Positions 23,999-35,372 of a DNA stretch of 64,000 nucleotides are shown piece by piece. Where the stretch lies: assembly GCA_021234535.1 (NCBI GenBank), contig CM037840.1, positions 14,525,415 through 14,589,414 on the forward strand, read 5' to 3'. The DNA is from Stichopus chloronotus (lineage: Eukaryota > Echinodermata > Holothuroidea > Aspidochirotida > Stichopodidae). The notes below the pieces were generated by a model. That model worked only from the letters and a program-made list of their open reading frames with translations. It was not told the DNA's origin and did not search any database. How positions within the stretch are numbered: position 1 is the stretch's first letter; every line of letters starts with the position of its first letter. The position numbers were made by a program, and so were the translations under genes.

Positions 23999-25777
23999 TA
24001 AGTTGTTAGTTACATAAATATGTATCTCACAACTAGCTATCCCCCTGAGGTGGCTATGGTAAAGGGAAACAGGGCATTTAAAAAAAAAAAAAAAACCCAA
24101 ACTAAGAATATAGCTTAAGTGATTGTTAAACCATACAGTCTCACCAATAAACATCTGCAAAAGCTTCATCTCCTCAAAACATTATACATGTGATGAGTAA
24201 CGGAAGATGCATCATTTGAATTTTGAAAAGTTTGGGTGAACAAATTATTGTTGAGTGACAAGTAACTAAATTTCTATGTGTGAGAAATTTATTTCTAAAA
24301 AAGAAGGCCATTGACTTTTCTTATTTTGAATAATCTATCATTCTATGTTCACAAACATTGGTTTTAAAAATGAGGTTGTTTTCTGTCAAACAAATGCCTT
24401 ATTTCCCTTTAAGGTTAACAACCTTGTGATGATTTAAGGGATATCAAGAGTGTGATAGTGGTTATTAAGGCATAGCAAGGCTATAATTCTGGTTTTGTTA
24501 GGAGTGCAGACCTGGGGAAAAGTGATTTTGGTTATGCAGTGGGATTACAAGCTTGAAGAGGTGAATTTGTTAAGTGACAACAATCAAGCAATAACAAGCT
24601 TTAATTGTCTTTCAGTTTACACGACACTAAACCTTGCAAGGTACTACAGGAGTGACATCACGTTACCTGTCACGAAGGCTTAACAAAAACATCACACTTG
24701 CCAACCTTAAAAAAGTCAAAACATGGCATTCCCTCGAGAAGATCGGGAAATCCCTTTCATGCTTTGGGAATGATATCACAGACATTTACTTACAATCACA
24801 AAGACTACATGAAAGTAAGCACTGTGAAACCCCCCTCTCCCCCCCCAAAAAAAACAGCAACAACAAAAATAAAGACTATCACAACCATTCTGAAGTGCAG
24901 CAGGTTTATTGAAGGATCTAGAATAAGTATGGACAGTTGAAAAGAGTGCAAGATCATATCAGAGTAAAATATTCTTACGATATTGACTGGGGTTTGCTGT
25001 AGCAGTGTTACAGTACATAATTAGTCTTTCGTGCTTCACTTTGTGTGTTAAATATAATAAAAACAATACTGACATAACAAACATCAACAATAACAATGAG
25101 AAAGGAAGGGGAAAAAAAAAGAGCCACATTGTAAAGGGGTGTGATGTTTCTCAGATGATTCACTTCAGAAAAATGACAAAATAGATCTACTGGGAGTTTC
25201 TCACCAGTCAAGTGACAAAAAAAGCACTAGGATCATCAAAGTTTTATCCTTAACAAAAAAAGACAAATGAAGAATCATAATTTTATTGAGCAGTTGAAAA
25301 TGTCGGGATATTTTTTACTCTTCCAGTTAAGATTGTGACCCTTATTTCGTTAATAAATAGTTTGGTGTGCATCGTTGGCTAGACCTTTCATTTATGGTAA
25401 ATATGAATGATACTAAGCTTAATACAAGAAAAAAGGAAAACAAAATAAGACTGAGAACAAAAACCCTAAGCAAAACAAACTAAATATCAGCTTTTGGTAA
25501 ATAAAAGAATTTTGGAATGGTTCAAGTTGTTATGTCACAAATATGGGTGCTGCTAAAAAACTGTTATTCTATGGCTAAAAAAAAAGTTCTTTTCAGAATG
25601 TACGGAATTTGTGACAAAAAGTACTGCAAAAAAAAAGACTTAGAATAAAAAAAAATAAGCTGCTAGAGTTAGCAGTTTTTAAAAAAATGTGCTGTCACAA
25701 CTTTGCATTTTACAGAAACACCAAAAGTGGTTTGAAAAATAGAAGAAACAAATAGGGAAGGCAAACGCACAAACTAT

Positions 25778-25783
25778 TTTATT
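25778..25783 (-). promoter_or_regulatory. Candidate polyadenylation signal of the mucin gene
   Basis: TTTATT on the plus strand is AATAAA on the minus strand. It lies about 260 nt beyond the mucin stop codon, a plausible 3' UTR length. Other AATAAA-like words occur further left (for example near 25,280), so the actual site is uncertain. Confidence 0.45.
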
Positions 25784-26041
25784 GACAAAGTATAAGAAGG
25801 AACGACAAATGAGAAGGAGTAATATTTTGACACTCAAATTTTATCCCTCCCTCCCCCAAAAACAAAAATAAAATTAGTTGGGTTCAATAAATCTATACCT
25901 ATGTTCTCTTTTAAAATTTTAAATACTTTTAATGACAAAAAATTTCATGACGACAAAGGTCTTTCACTCAGAGATGATTTTGTGTTGTGTCACGGTTTTG
26001 CACGTTTGGGAGGGAGCGGTCTCCCGACGATGCCGGACGTT

Positions 26042-26203
26042 TCAGATCGTGCAGGTCGACGCTTTGCAGCTGCAGGCCGTTACGAAGTCAACCTGGACGG
26101 TGCCTTCGACTCCATTGCACGTGGCATCGACAACTCTTTCTTCATGGCTGGCCATTGTGCAGCAACTGCAACTCTGGTCCACGCGTAGGACTCCAGTGGC
26201 ACT
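26042..26203 (-). CDS. Mucin terminal exon: second half of C-terminal cystine knot
   Basis: The exon is 53 codons plus TGA (26,044-26,042) in phase 0, with acceptor CACACCCAG|AGT (AG at 26,205-26,204). It encodes SATGVLRVDQSCSCCTMAS, then ERVVDATCNGVEGTVQVDF and the ending VTACSCKASTCTI. The C-x-CC, later Cys, and final C-x-C-x4-C pattern is that of CTCK domains, as at the C-terminus of von Willebrand factor and gel-forming mucins. In that family CTCK forms disulfide-linked dimers in the ER. The frame is short and hidden between longer spurious plus-strand frames. It fits exactly, by phase and cysteine order, to the exon at 27,545-27,672. Confidence 0.88.
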   Translation of the reverse strand, partial: SATGVLRVDQSCSCCTMASHEERVVDATCNGVEGTVQVDFVTACSCKASTCTI

Positions 26204-26207
26204 CTGG

Positions 26208-27542
26208 GTGTGGTGGGATGGAAAAGAGAAATTCTCAAATCAAAATTGGGAGAGTTACAAGCAAGAAGGTATCACGCAAAAGGGATAACTGAGCAGAAAT
26301 AACACTATGGCTTTGACAAATGCCTGTTCCTTGGATTGTCTGTCACATGGGCTGTAATTTCAATCTTTGATGCGTTGAAAAGTACCCACTACTCTACAAC
26401 ATCCTGCAGGAATGCATGTCGTTACACCCTAGGGTGTGCCGTGGACTGCCTACGTGCAGTAAAACAGATTCAAAATCTCTAACCGAGAGGTGATGCCGAA
26501 CAAGTCAACCATAACAAAGTTCTGCATCCGACGCACGTCTGCTCCAATGCGTACGGCACTCGATGTCCCAAATTCTGAGAGCTTTTGTTTACTTATTTCC
26601 CCTGCAAATTCCCTTGTAGTGGTAAATCCCTGAAATAATATTCAACCTGACTCCTGTTTTAGTTGAAACCTTTTAAGGGTTTGCTGTGCATTCCAGACAT
26701 TCTCCGAGCCTTCCCCCCTCCCCCCCCTTCCTTCACAGCATGTAATCATCGATATGGCGCATTTTCACGAATCCAAAAGTCTTCAATAGGTATCAGGGAT
26801 GTGTTCATGGTGGGATGTGAAAGTTTAAAATCTCTCTTGCAAATCCGACTAAATTGGAAAGATTGGTTGTCACTTTAGAAGCTAACAGGACGTGTAATGT
26901 GTTTGCTAACAAAGTTCAAACAGGCAAACTTGTAAGAAGTAATATACTTTGTGCAAATGGTAGGTGGTGTAAACCACACTACAACAGATGATTCTTGGTA
27001 TATGAATGGCTCCATGAGACAAATGGTCACATAAAGTTGTAACACCATCATTTTTTTTCTTGACAGGAGAGTCCTAGAGAGTTCTTTTTGTGAATGACGG
27101 CTTTTAGCTAACACCTGTCCTGACACTTTGAAGTGAATGAATAAAGCAGTATCAACCTCTCATGATACCAGCAAGTATTAGAGTTTAACATGTTTTCGAC
27201 TAAATTGTTGCACAGCATAGTTAGCTCTCTTGCAGACACTGGCAATGGTCACCCTGGATATTTTATGATTTGCAAATAGCTGAGTCATACAGAGAATCTA
27301 AAGGAACGGAATGAAAAAATAAAGAAGAGGAAACATGACTAAAGAAACATAACAAGTTCTGCTGTCAGTCACCATAATGTACACTTTAGTAGGTCTACAC
27401 CTCCTAAATGGCATCAGAAGTAAAGCTCCTCTTAAGGAGTTAGCCAGGAGGGGGGTACAGGGCAGGAACTGGGAGGTTGACCAATAGGGTGTCTGAGTGG
27501 TATCTGTGATGGAAGTCAATAAATCAACAATCATTATAACAT
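26208..27542. other. Intron inside the CTCK domain
   Basis: This phase 0 intron of about 1.3 kb splits the cystine knot. It contains a C-rich run at about 26,704-26,722. The minus-strand open frames within it lack both cysteine pattern and PTS composition and are taken as noncoding. Confidence 0.6.
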
Positions 27543-27544
27543 AC

Positions 27545-27672
27545 CTTCTTGTAACTGTACGATGAGGGGCAGCTGCCACCACAGACCGGGAGAGAGATTG
27601 GTTTGGTGGTACAGTTGCCTATTTTGTAGGTGGTTTCCTCCAGGTGATGAATCTCACATGGTAGACACGGTT
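27545..27672 (-). CDS. Mucin exon: first half of C-terminal cystine knot
   Basis: The exon is 128 nt: two bases completing a split codon and 42 codons. The acceptor is TTTTTTGCAG|AA (AG at 27,674-27,673) and the donor AAG|GTATGT (GT at 27,544-27,543). It encodes EPCLPCEIHHLEETTYKIGN, a Cys, and then PISLPVCGGSCPSSYSYKK. The CGGSC motif is the CxGxC core of cystine-knot domains, and the following Ser-Ser-x-Tyr matches mucin and VWF C-termini. The previous exon ends in phase 1 and this one in phase 0. With the terminal exon it makes a CTCK of about 96 residues, the usual size. Confidence 0.88.
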
Positions 27673-28136
27673 CTGCAAAAAACATTCAGCAAAACAAAAA
27701 GTAACATATCAATGGTGCCCATTTGATGGTGGTCAAGATGACAATAATGAACTGTTCCAAAACTATCGAGAGAGCCGGTCGATGTGTGCCAGATTTTTCA
27801 CAGCGAGCTGTCAAAGCTGTTCATTCCTTTTGACAGATAATGTCAATTTGAGTTCTGTTGCCACACACTGTCACATTATGAATCGGCGTGCATCTTTCGT
27901 GATATTAGAATGATCTCAAAACTGTTGATGTTTAGCACTGGTTTCTGCAGGGCAATGATATCTATAACTGGCAAATGAGCCCAAATCATTCGAAAGGTTG
28001 AAGCTCTTTTAAAGCACCTGATTTAGAACCCGAGGTATCGATAAAATACTAAAATAATGTGGAAGGCATGACCCTATCATCCAACATCACCAATTCAATT
28101 GTCTGTTTGTAGCAAGGATTTTTAGATTAATTTTAC

Positions 28137-28625
28137 CTTGAGTAGACACAGCAGTAGTAGCAGTAGTAGTTTCTGCAGTGGTAGTTTCTGCAGTTGTGGT
28201 TTTAAATGTGGTGGCAGTGGTGATGTTAGTAGTGTGTGGTACGGTTACAGTGGTAATTTCCTCAGTGGTGGTCACTAAAGTGGTGGGTGGACTGGTAGGG
28301 ACAGTAGTTTGGACCGGAGTTGTAACAACCTTGGTAGGTGGTGTCACGCATGGCGTGCAACAATAGTATTTTATCTTGAAATCCGGGCAGACGCCCATGA
28401 GTGAGTTATCGCAGTGTAAACCATTAGTCAAGTCACACGTGGTATCTGGGATTGCCCTAAAGGGAGTTTCATCCAAGGAAGTGACACACTTAATTTTAGT
28501 GGGCTCGGCACAAATTTGTTCCTTGCAATCGTCTTTGTTTTCTACTTCTTCTCCAAATATCGGCTTACCAGATCCTTCCCCATCACACCAGTCGGTCCAT
28601 TCGCATTTCGGTACACAGGGCGTTT
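28137..28625 (-). CDS. Mucin exon: CysD (WxxW) domain + short PTS linker
   Basis: The exon is exactly 163 codons, phase 1 at both ends. The acceptor is ATAACTTTAG|AA (AG at 28,627-28,626) and the donor CAAG|GTAAAATT (GT at 28,136-28,135). It encodes TPCVPKCEWTDWCDGEG, an ENKDDCKEQIC block, KIKCVTS, then GLHCDNS and a closing CPDFKIKYYCCTPC. This is the Mucin2_WxxW/CysD signature: W-x-x-W followed by acidic residues, and a final CC. About 60 residues of Thr-rich linker follow. In vertebrate gel mucins, CysD domains separate PTS regions and contribute non-covalent contacts in the gel. This exon is a near neighbour copy of the one at 30,994-31,467. Confidence 0.92.
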
Positions 28626-28833
28626 CTAAAGTTATAAAATGGTTTAGCAGATGTTGATGGAGAGTAATACCGTGTGCACTGTATACGTAGGCAAATACGC
28701 AGAATATACTTACCAGGACCTGTGAGAATACCACCAATACTCCACCAAACTATAGGTGAAATTCATGTAAATGCCTTTACTGAATCCTCCTTCAAATATA
28801 TGTTTAACTCTCTCAATATGTAAATATGCATGC

Positions 28834-28853
28834 ATATATATATATATATATAT
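28834..28853. repeat. Short (TA)n tract
   Basis: About ten TA repeats in a mucin intron. Confidence 0.85.
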
Positions 28854-29835
28854 GCAATTCAATATTCTTGCAACACATTGCAAATTTGAAGGATTTTAAT
28901 GTGGTCCTATGCTTTGGCAAATCGACACAAGAAAGTGACCTCAGGAAGGCTCAAATGAACCAAAAAGGAAAAACAAACTTCCATGCAAAGGATTTCTGTG
29001 TCAGCCTGTTTGCAGCTGCTGGCTGGAAGATGCAGGTAAGTGTAATGTGTGGGGGAAAGCGAAAGAGCCAAAAAAGAGACCCCCAATGACCATCCATGAT
29101 CAGATGGAAGGGAAAAAAAAAAAAAAAAAACTGACTGACTGACTGACTGAAAATCCTCACTGTGCCTGAATCTACTGGAAATTATGAACAAAGCATGGGC
29201 TCATTCCAGTCATACATATATGCTCCCTTTGTCTTTACTTTCCTGACTTTCTTCCTCTGGTACGTGGGCCAAGAGAAATTCACTATTTTTTTTTTGGCAT
29301 ACATAGTATTTGAATTTTTATCCACTATCAGGGTTTTTTTTAATATTTTGAGATTATGATATATTTTGTCTCTCATTTAACACTCATAGCACTCAATTTA
29401 AGAGCATAAATGAACTGATTATATCAATTATGACAAAATGCTGTGAAGAACACTTCTGAAATTTTGACCCATGCATGGTTCTGCTGCGACTTAAAGGCTA
29501 CCACACAAACCAGGAGAGGGCTGGCACTGCTTGTAAATCCTTTGAATGATAGCCAAGGAAGAAAGAACCTCCAAAGAGAAATGGGACTGGTAAGCAAGAC
29601 ATGGTGATCTTACAGATTGTAGGTGAGTATTAAGAGGACATGTATATTAAGAGGACATGTAACATAAGGCTGCACACAAAAAATCTTCGTTCATTTCTGT
29701 AATATATACAGTCTACGCGTTGCATATTCTGTTTGAACCTTCAAAGAGGAAAACACACAATTGGCATAGAAGCGGAAGAGGGCTGCTTCAATCTACGACA
29801 ATTTCTCAAAATCCATAATAATGTCTACATGACCT

Positions 29836-30121
29836 CAGGTGATCAAGGTGGTCAAGATGGGAGATGGTCTAAACAGTAAAAAGTGGGTTCACAGTAGATA
29901 TGAATTAATTCCGTGAAAGGTGGTCTAACATGAGAAATGATGAAAAGGTGATCGGTGGTCCAAGCTGGGAGATGAACTAAGACATGAGAGGTGGTCTAAG
30001 GTGGGGGGGGGGTGGTGGTCCAATTTGGGACATGACTGAAGGCAAGAGGTGGGGTCCATGGTAGATGAACAAGCATGAGTGGTGGCCCAAGATGAAAGAT
30101 GATTTAAGGCGGGCAGTGGTC
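29836..30121. repeat. Degenerate minisatellite
   Basis: A phrase close to GGTGGTCCAAGATGGGAGATG followed by (A/G)TCTAAGRCRNGAG recurs about seven times with a period of 30-45 bp and many substitutions, including a G10 run near 30,003. The minus-strand open frame across it is a repeat artefact. Confidence 0.65.
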
Positions 30122-30993
30122 TTATTTCAAATATGATCTCCACTCTTTCAAGATGAATAAGTTAGACTTGTTCATGCCTCTCTCTCCCCCCTATATGTCA
30201 TTGTTTATGACAAAGACTGTATGATCTTATATAACAGTGTTCATTGAAACTGTTTTGGTGTGGTGATAAAACCAGCTCAACATCTAACAAGTACCTTCAT
30301 GATCAGATGAAGCAGCAAATGCCCCTTACGTGAGTCAAACTTTGCCCCCAGACAAATTGTTGTTGTGCAGGATTTTCAATTGCAAGTTGTCAAAGCATAT
30401 TTGTTTCATCTAATTTATTGCGCGTTTTTTTTTCGGACACTGCTGCACAGTGCATATCAGTCCTTGTGTATTTGTGTATCTGTCGTAACGCCGTATCGTG
30501 GCGATATTAAATGATGAGAAAATTGTTGACAGTGTTCAGTGGTTTTTACATGCTTCTCAATGACAAACACTAGCCGGCGAACGATTTCTCTGCTAAATAA
30601 AAGAAGCAGGCTAACAATGAAAAAAAAAAATAATAAAATCCCCCAAAAAGAAGAAACTAATTTATACGACAGATAATGAACCTGATGAAATGACCACTGG
30701 TGGATGGTCATGGGGAAAAATTGAGGAATGCATTTCGTCAGCGTCATCTCCAGATGTACATCGGAGCGACTTGAACGTGAGAAATGATGACCAGAACCAA
30801 TGACGTCACGAAAATCAGTATTCCGTAATGTGAATTAGGATGATCAAAAAGAATAAAACCCTTTAAACCGCTGCTGGGATGCAGGACCCTGAGATACCAA
30901 GGAAGACTGGATGTGGAAGGCGTGGCCCTATGATCCTCCACCACCACCGATGCCATTGTCTGCTTGTAGAAAGCATTGTTTGCTTAATTTTAC

Positions 30994-31467
30994 CTTGGGT
31001 TGACACAGCCGTGGTAATTTCTGTTGTGGTGGTTAATTCTTCAGTGGTGGTTACTTCTTCAGTGGTGGTTACTGCAGTTGTGATCCTAGTAGTGGGTGGT
31101 ATAGTTATAGAGGTAATTTCTTCAGTGGTGGTCAGGGGTGGACTGGTAGTTCGGACTGGGGTCGTGACAACTGTGGTGGGTGGAGTCACGCACGGTGAGC
31201 AACAGTAGTAACGAACCTTGAAATCTGTGCAGAAGCCTATGGCTGAGGCATCGCAGTAAAAACCATAATCCAAGTCACATTTGGTACCTCTGAAAATGGT
31301 GTAGGGGAGTTCATCCGAGGAAGATACACACTGAATGTCATCCGGCTTCTCACAGATTGGTTTCTTGCAGGTGCCTTTATTTTCTACCTCATCTTTAAAT
31401 ATCGGTTTACCATGTCCTTCGTCGTCACACCAGTCGGTCCACACGCATGTTGATGCACAGGTTGTTT
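30994..31467 (-). CDS. Mucin exon: CysD (WxxW) domain + PTS linker
   Basis: The exon is exactly 158 codons, phase 1 at both ends. The acceptor is ATAACTTTAG|AA (AG at 31,469-31,468) and the donor CAAG|GTAAAATT (GT at 30,993-30,992). It encodes TTCASTCVWTDWCDDEG, ENKGTCKKPIC, DIQCVSS, a GFYCDAS block and CTDFKVRYYCCSPC, then a Thr-rich linker ending TTAVSTQ. All ten or so cysteines align with the exon at 28.1 kb. The identical splice-site sequences and homologous intron flanks show that the two exons arose by tandem duplication. Confidence 0.92.
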
Positions 31468-31469
31468 CT

Positions 31470-34222
31470 AAAGTTATAAAATGGTTTAGCAGATGTTGAT
31501 GGAGAAAGACACCGTGCACTGACGGGCAAAATACGCAAAACTTACCGGAACATGCGAGAGTATACTTCCTCCACATTTTAAGGTAAAATTCATGTAAATG
31601 ATCCTATTACATCCCTCTCCCTTTGAAAGTGGAGTGTAATACAAGGTTGTGCTGCTTCTCGAAGGGCTAGCTGTCGCACAAACTTTGTGAATATTACTCA
31701 GTTTAATAGGAAGGCTATTGCAGTGAATGTTTTGAATCACTGCCACAGCAGAAATCTGGGAGAAAGAGATCAGACTAGGCAAGCAATGCATGCAGGTCGC
31801 GTCATGACAGCCTAACCAGCAATCTGCCGGTTTGCTGTACATTTCTCGATTACAGTCTACGTAGCTGTCTAAACATTCAAGATGCAAACTTACACACGAC
31901 TGCATGACACTGAAGTAGTAAAGTGGTTGCATCAAACTGTACGTGGCAATGTCTGAAAATCCAGTCTCAAGACACTTTGATGCATAAATAGTTCCATGGA
32001 TCTGATCCCTACGATGGATCAAAATATAATGGATCACTGAAAGCATGCACAAGTGACAATGTTCTTCCTCTGCCAAAATAAATCGAAAGCTGTTCAATAC
32101 CAAAGGCTATTAACAGTTAGCAAATAAACAAAAAACAAAACCAATCAAGCTACAAGTGGCACCATATTAGAGGGGGATTGAGAAAGACCACGTGACCGCG
32201 GGAAAGGGTTTGACAAGACAGTCACTCGAAGTTTGTAAGAGTGACAGCAGCAGTTGAGACAAATTTGCATGCACACCTCACTATAAGATTGAATATTAAA
32301 TACACAGAAAATTAAATGAAACTCATGACAGCTTAGGATCTCTTCAACAGTTGGTAGTATAAGTTTGGTTCATTAATTCAAGCATTCATTCATGCATACA
32401 TCCATGTGCTTATTCATTCATGCAGTCATTTGTTCCTTCATATGCTCATTCATTCATTTTAACCATTTGGTTAATTCAAACATTCATTCATTCACCCATC
32501 TATTCATTCATTTGTTCACTCATTCATTCATTTGTTCACTCACACACTCACTTATTCATTCATTCATAATCACATCCCCTTCATTAACGTATACAGTCTC
32601 CATTCAACCTACCAGCCTTCTGCTCATTTTTACTTTTCTCCCCCATTGCTGATGACAGGCAACATATAGAAAAGAGGATCTGCCAGTGTATATCAACTCC
32701 AAACGGTGTCTGCACTGGGACTGCACATCACAGAATGGCTATAGCAGAGTAAGCAAAGTTGCAGCTGCACAGTGCATGGGTGTTGAATTGCTTGTAGCAA
32801 TATATCATTTTCAAGTTTCTTTGCCACAATAGATACATCACGTGAGTATCACTTTAGATATCATTTTCTTTAGAGTATAATTTCCTGGAGACCATGAGAA
32901 AGAGAATCTAAGAGAAAGTTCATCCGTTTCCCCTGGGAACTTGACCAGCTGGGTGACTGGGCTAACAACGGTAGACCATTATCCATTTTTGAGGGGGATT
33001 CGTTTTTGGAAACAAAGGACTAACAACATGGCTTAATGCCTCTGTGCAATTCATTCACTGAATATTGAAGGCAATTCTCCTCAACACAGTGACACATCTC
33101 TCTTAAACTTCATTGCTTATTCACTGCAATGTAAGTAGCTAAGGAAAAAAAAATGAGGACATTTGCAAGGTCTAGGGATCAAGTACCACATGTGCAAGCT
33201 GTAAAGTGTACCCATTTGTTGGGACCCATCCAACCATGTCTATTGATCCCTGACAATGCAACAAAAATGGTCTTGGCCAGAAAGAGATAGAAAACCTCAT
33301 CAAAGTGTGTCGTTCTCATTTCATGAGGTGTATCTTGGTGAATCCTGCTGAATCACTCATAACCCCAAGCTACATTTTTTGGGAGGAAGCAAAATTTTCA
33401 AATGGTTCTGCTCTTTGGATTGTCAGAAAAAAATTTGAAAGATTTTGAAGAGTAGCTCATATAGCACAGCATACACTGGGGCCCATTGTTTTGATCACAC
33501 ATTGGGAATGCCTGTGGGTAGGAATAGACATAACAGTTGTTGAGAGAAATTGACTGTCTGCGGCTGTAAGAGCCTAGGGAGCACTAGACCCCTATGTCTG
33601 TTTCGGTGTGTCTCCATCTTAAAGTGTCCTGCAATATCCTGCAATGAATATCACTCATTATTTGTATCTTAGTATATAAACCTACCTGCAGTTGTAAAGT
33701 ACTTTTTCAGCTTAATTTTGGAGCACATATAGGTTACAATCACATCACAATCTCATTTTACTGCAGCTATGCTAAAAAAAAAAAATATCGAAAGACGGCT
33801 AATACCTCATGTAGTTTATTTTGTTGCAGGTAAGCGGCAATCATCTCACAAGGTTATAAATTTAAGGTTACCACATGATAAATTCATCTACTTTAATAAA
33901 ATAGTTGACAAGCATTCTTCCCTTTTACACATTTTAGGTTATGGACATGACAACCAATATCTCCTGCCACAATATCAGGTAGGCCTACAGCTCAATAAAA
34001 TAAGGCATGCAATGTCTAAACTGTATTCTATGCTACCTGAGCGGGATAAAATCACTGTGGAGTGACAAGAATAAGGTTGGTAACAAACTTTCCTTTTGTC
34101 TAAGTGTGGTATGAAAAACAAGATTTTTAGAGCTTTTGATTCGGCAGGATATAGGTATGCTACAATTATCTCACGAGGCTAAAGCAGCAATATACTGACT
34201 ACAATCATCTCACTAGATACAA
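31470..34222. other. Mucin intron with one ambiguous open frame
   Basis: About 2.75 kb. A minus-strand open frame of 205 codons (31,486-32,103) is Cys-containing (HLECLDSYVDCNREMYSKP, CWLGC, CMHC) and has a good acceptor, TTTTGGCAG at 32,079-32,071, in phase 1. Its only good donor (TGT|GTAAGT) gives phase 0, which would break the frame with the next exon. I leave it uncalled. An ATTC-rich tract lies at 32,366-32,572. Confidence 0.5.
32366..32572. repeat. (ATTC)n-like low-complexity tract
   Basis: Imperfect CATT/ATTC tetranucleotide repeats are mixed with TTTGTTCACTC and TTCATG words over about 200 bp. Confidence 0.8.
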
Positions 34223-34224
34223 AC

Positions 34225-35013
34225 CTGCAGAAGATGTTGAGACACTTGTGGCATTTGTGATTGGACTTGAGAGAGTGGTCACATGTGACATAGTTGATGT
34301 TTGTAAATCAGTTGGTGGTGTGCTGTGTGAGCTGGCTATTCTTCCTGCAGTGTTGGTGATGCCCAAAGTGGTTATCTCTTGTGATTGAGAGTGATGAGAA
34401 ACTGTTGGCACGGATTCTTTGGTGGTGGAAGGGCCAGAAACATGTGGGGTGTTAGTTGAGACACTTGAGGTGGATGAAGCTGGTGTTCCTTTATTAACAG
34501 ATGGGGTAATGTGAGTGGATAGTGTTGATGTCTCTTTGTTTGTAGTGCCTGCTGGAGTTGTAACTATTTCATTTGTTGGTGTGAAGAGGTCTCTGTGTTT
34601 CGTAGAATGTGTACTTTCTGTTGTTGTAACAGGACCATTTGAGATGGTACTTGTACCCTGAGAAATCTCTGAAGACAAAGTCACTACTGTTGAGGATATT
34701 TCTTCTGGTGTTTCAGTGACTGGTGAACAAGTCTGGTTGCAACATTTGTATCTGATTTTAAAGTTTGGACAGAAGCCAGACACAGAGACATCACAATGTA
34801 AACCAGTGTGAACTTCACAGCTGGCAGCAGAGTAGACACTGTGTGGTAATTCATCCTCAGAGGTGTAACACAAAATATCAGTTGGATTCTCGCAAATTTC
34901 CTCTTGACAACTACTACTGTCCTCATTTTCATCTTCAAGAAAAAAGAATTTCTTGTCTGGGTCATCATCACACCAACCATGCCAGTAGCAATTTTCGATG
35001 CATATGACTTGAC
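34225..35013 (-). CDS. Mucin exon: CysD (WxxW) domain + long PTS linker
   Basis: The exon is exactly 263 codons, phase 1 at both ends. The acceptor is TCAATATTAG|GT (AG at 35,015-35,014) and the donor TCTGCAG|GTTTGT (GT at 34,224-34,223). It begins VICIENCYWHGWCDDDPD, then SSSCQEEICENP, ILCYTSED, ASCEVHTGLHCDVS and CPNFKIRYKCCNQTC, a complete CysD. About 170 residues rich in Ser/Thr follow with little repetition. This is the longest linker of the CysD exons, and it seems to correspond to a separate PTS exon (36,123-36,449) in a neighbouring duplicate unit. Confidence 0.92.
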
Positions 35014-35229
35014 CTAATATTGAATGTGAGGAAGAAAGAGTATGAAAATAACTGAAACCGATCATGAGCTCGAGAACTTGCGAAATCAAGAATGGAATTC
35101 AAAGTAAATTATGTGGATAACATGTATGTACTTAGATAAAGGAAAACCTTCTGGGCATTGTAACTTCTAAGAGCTCAAAATGTTACTAAGATATGTAACT
35201 GAACTATTACAGTAGACATTTGTCCCTGG

Positions 35230-35372
35230 GCTGTGCACAAGTGTCAGGACCAAACAGAGTTTCACGTAGATGAAATTTTCAGCTACACAAAAATAGAATT
35301 TGGTGTTTGGGTCATCATCGCACCAATCAGACCAAGTTTCAATTTTGCAATTTTCGATGTATATGACTGTAC
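35230..35372 (-). pseudogene. Relic of a CysD exon
   Basis: An acceptor-like ATTAG|GT lies at 35,374-35,373 in the same position as in the exon at 34.2-35.0 kb. The following phase 1 frame reads VIYIENCKIETWSDWCDDDP, then NTKFYF, closely matching the start of the neighbouring CysD exon. After about 30 residues the homology stops: the acidic block, the C-x4-C, the GLxC and the final CC are missing, and there is no good phase 1 donor. It is most likely a truncated duplicate no longer spliced, though use as a short exon cannot be excluded. Confidence 0.7.

Larger units (their letters stand above)
20002..26041. other. Intergenic stretch between NXPE and mucin genes
   Basis: No exon is supported. 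Open frames are short and unlike known domains. The interval holds two copies of a ~115 bp direct repeat (22.26-22.38 and 23.88-24.0 kb), long A or T runs (21,487-21,509; 24,080-24,095), and the probable 3' UTR of the mucin gene at its right end. Confidence 0.5.
28628..30990. other. Mucin intron between duplicated CysD exons
   Basis: An intron of about 2.4 kb. It holds a TA tract, an A18 run near 29,112, five CTGA units near 29,131-29,151, and a degenerate minisatellite at about 29,836-30,121. The ends near both flanking exons share sequence because the exons were duplicated with their flanks. Confidence 0.6.

Noticed and set aside
28178..28657. Plus-strand Val-rich frames over the CysD exons
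   Set aside because: Antisense shadows of the Thr-rich linkers of the minus-strand exons.
30457..30747. Minus-strand frame with an apparent membrane segment
   Set aside because: The hydrophobic run (LLFFFFIVSLLLLF) comes from a poly-A/T tract in a mucin intron; no splice or start context.
31486..32103. 205-codon Cys-containing minus-strand frame as an extra mucin exon
   Set aside because: A good phase 1 acceptor exists near 32,071, but the only good donor is phase 0 and would shift the next exon. It also overlaps the 5' flank of the 31.0 kb CysD exon. RNA evidence would be needed.
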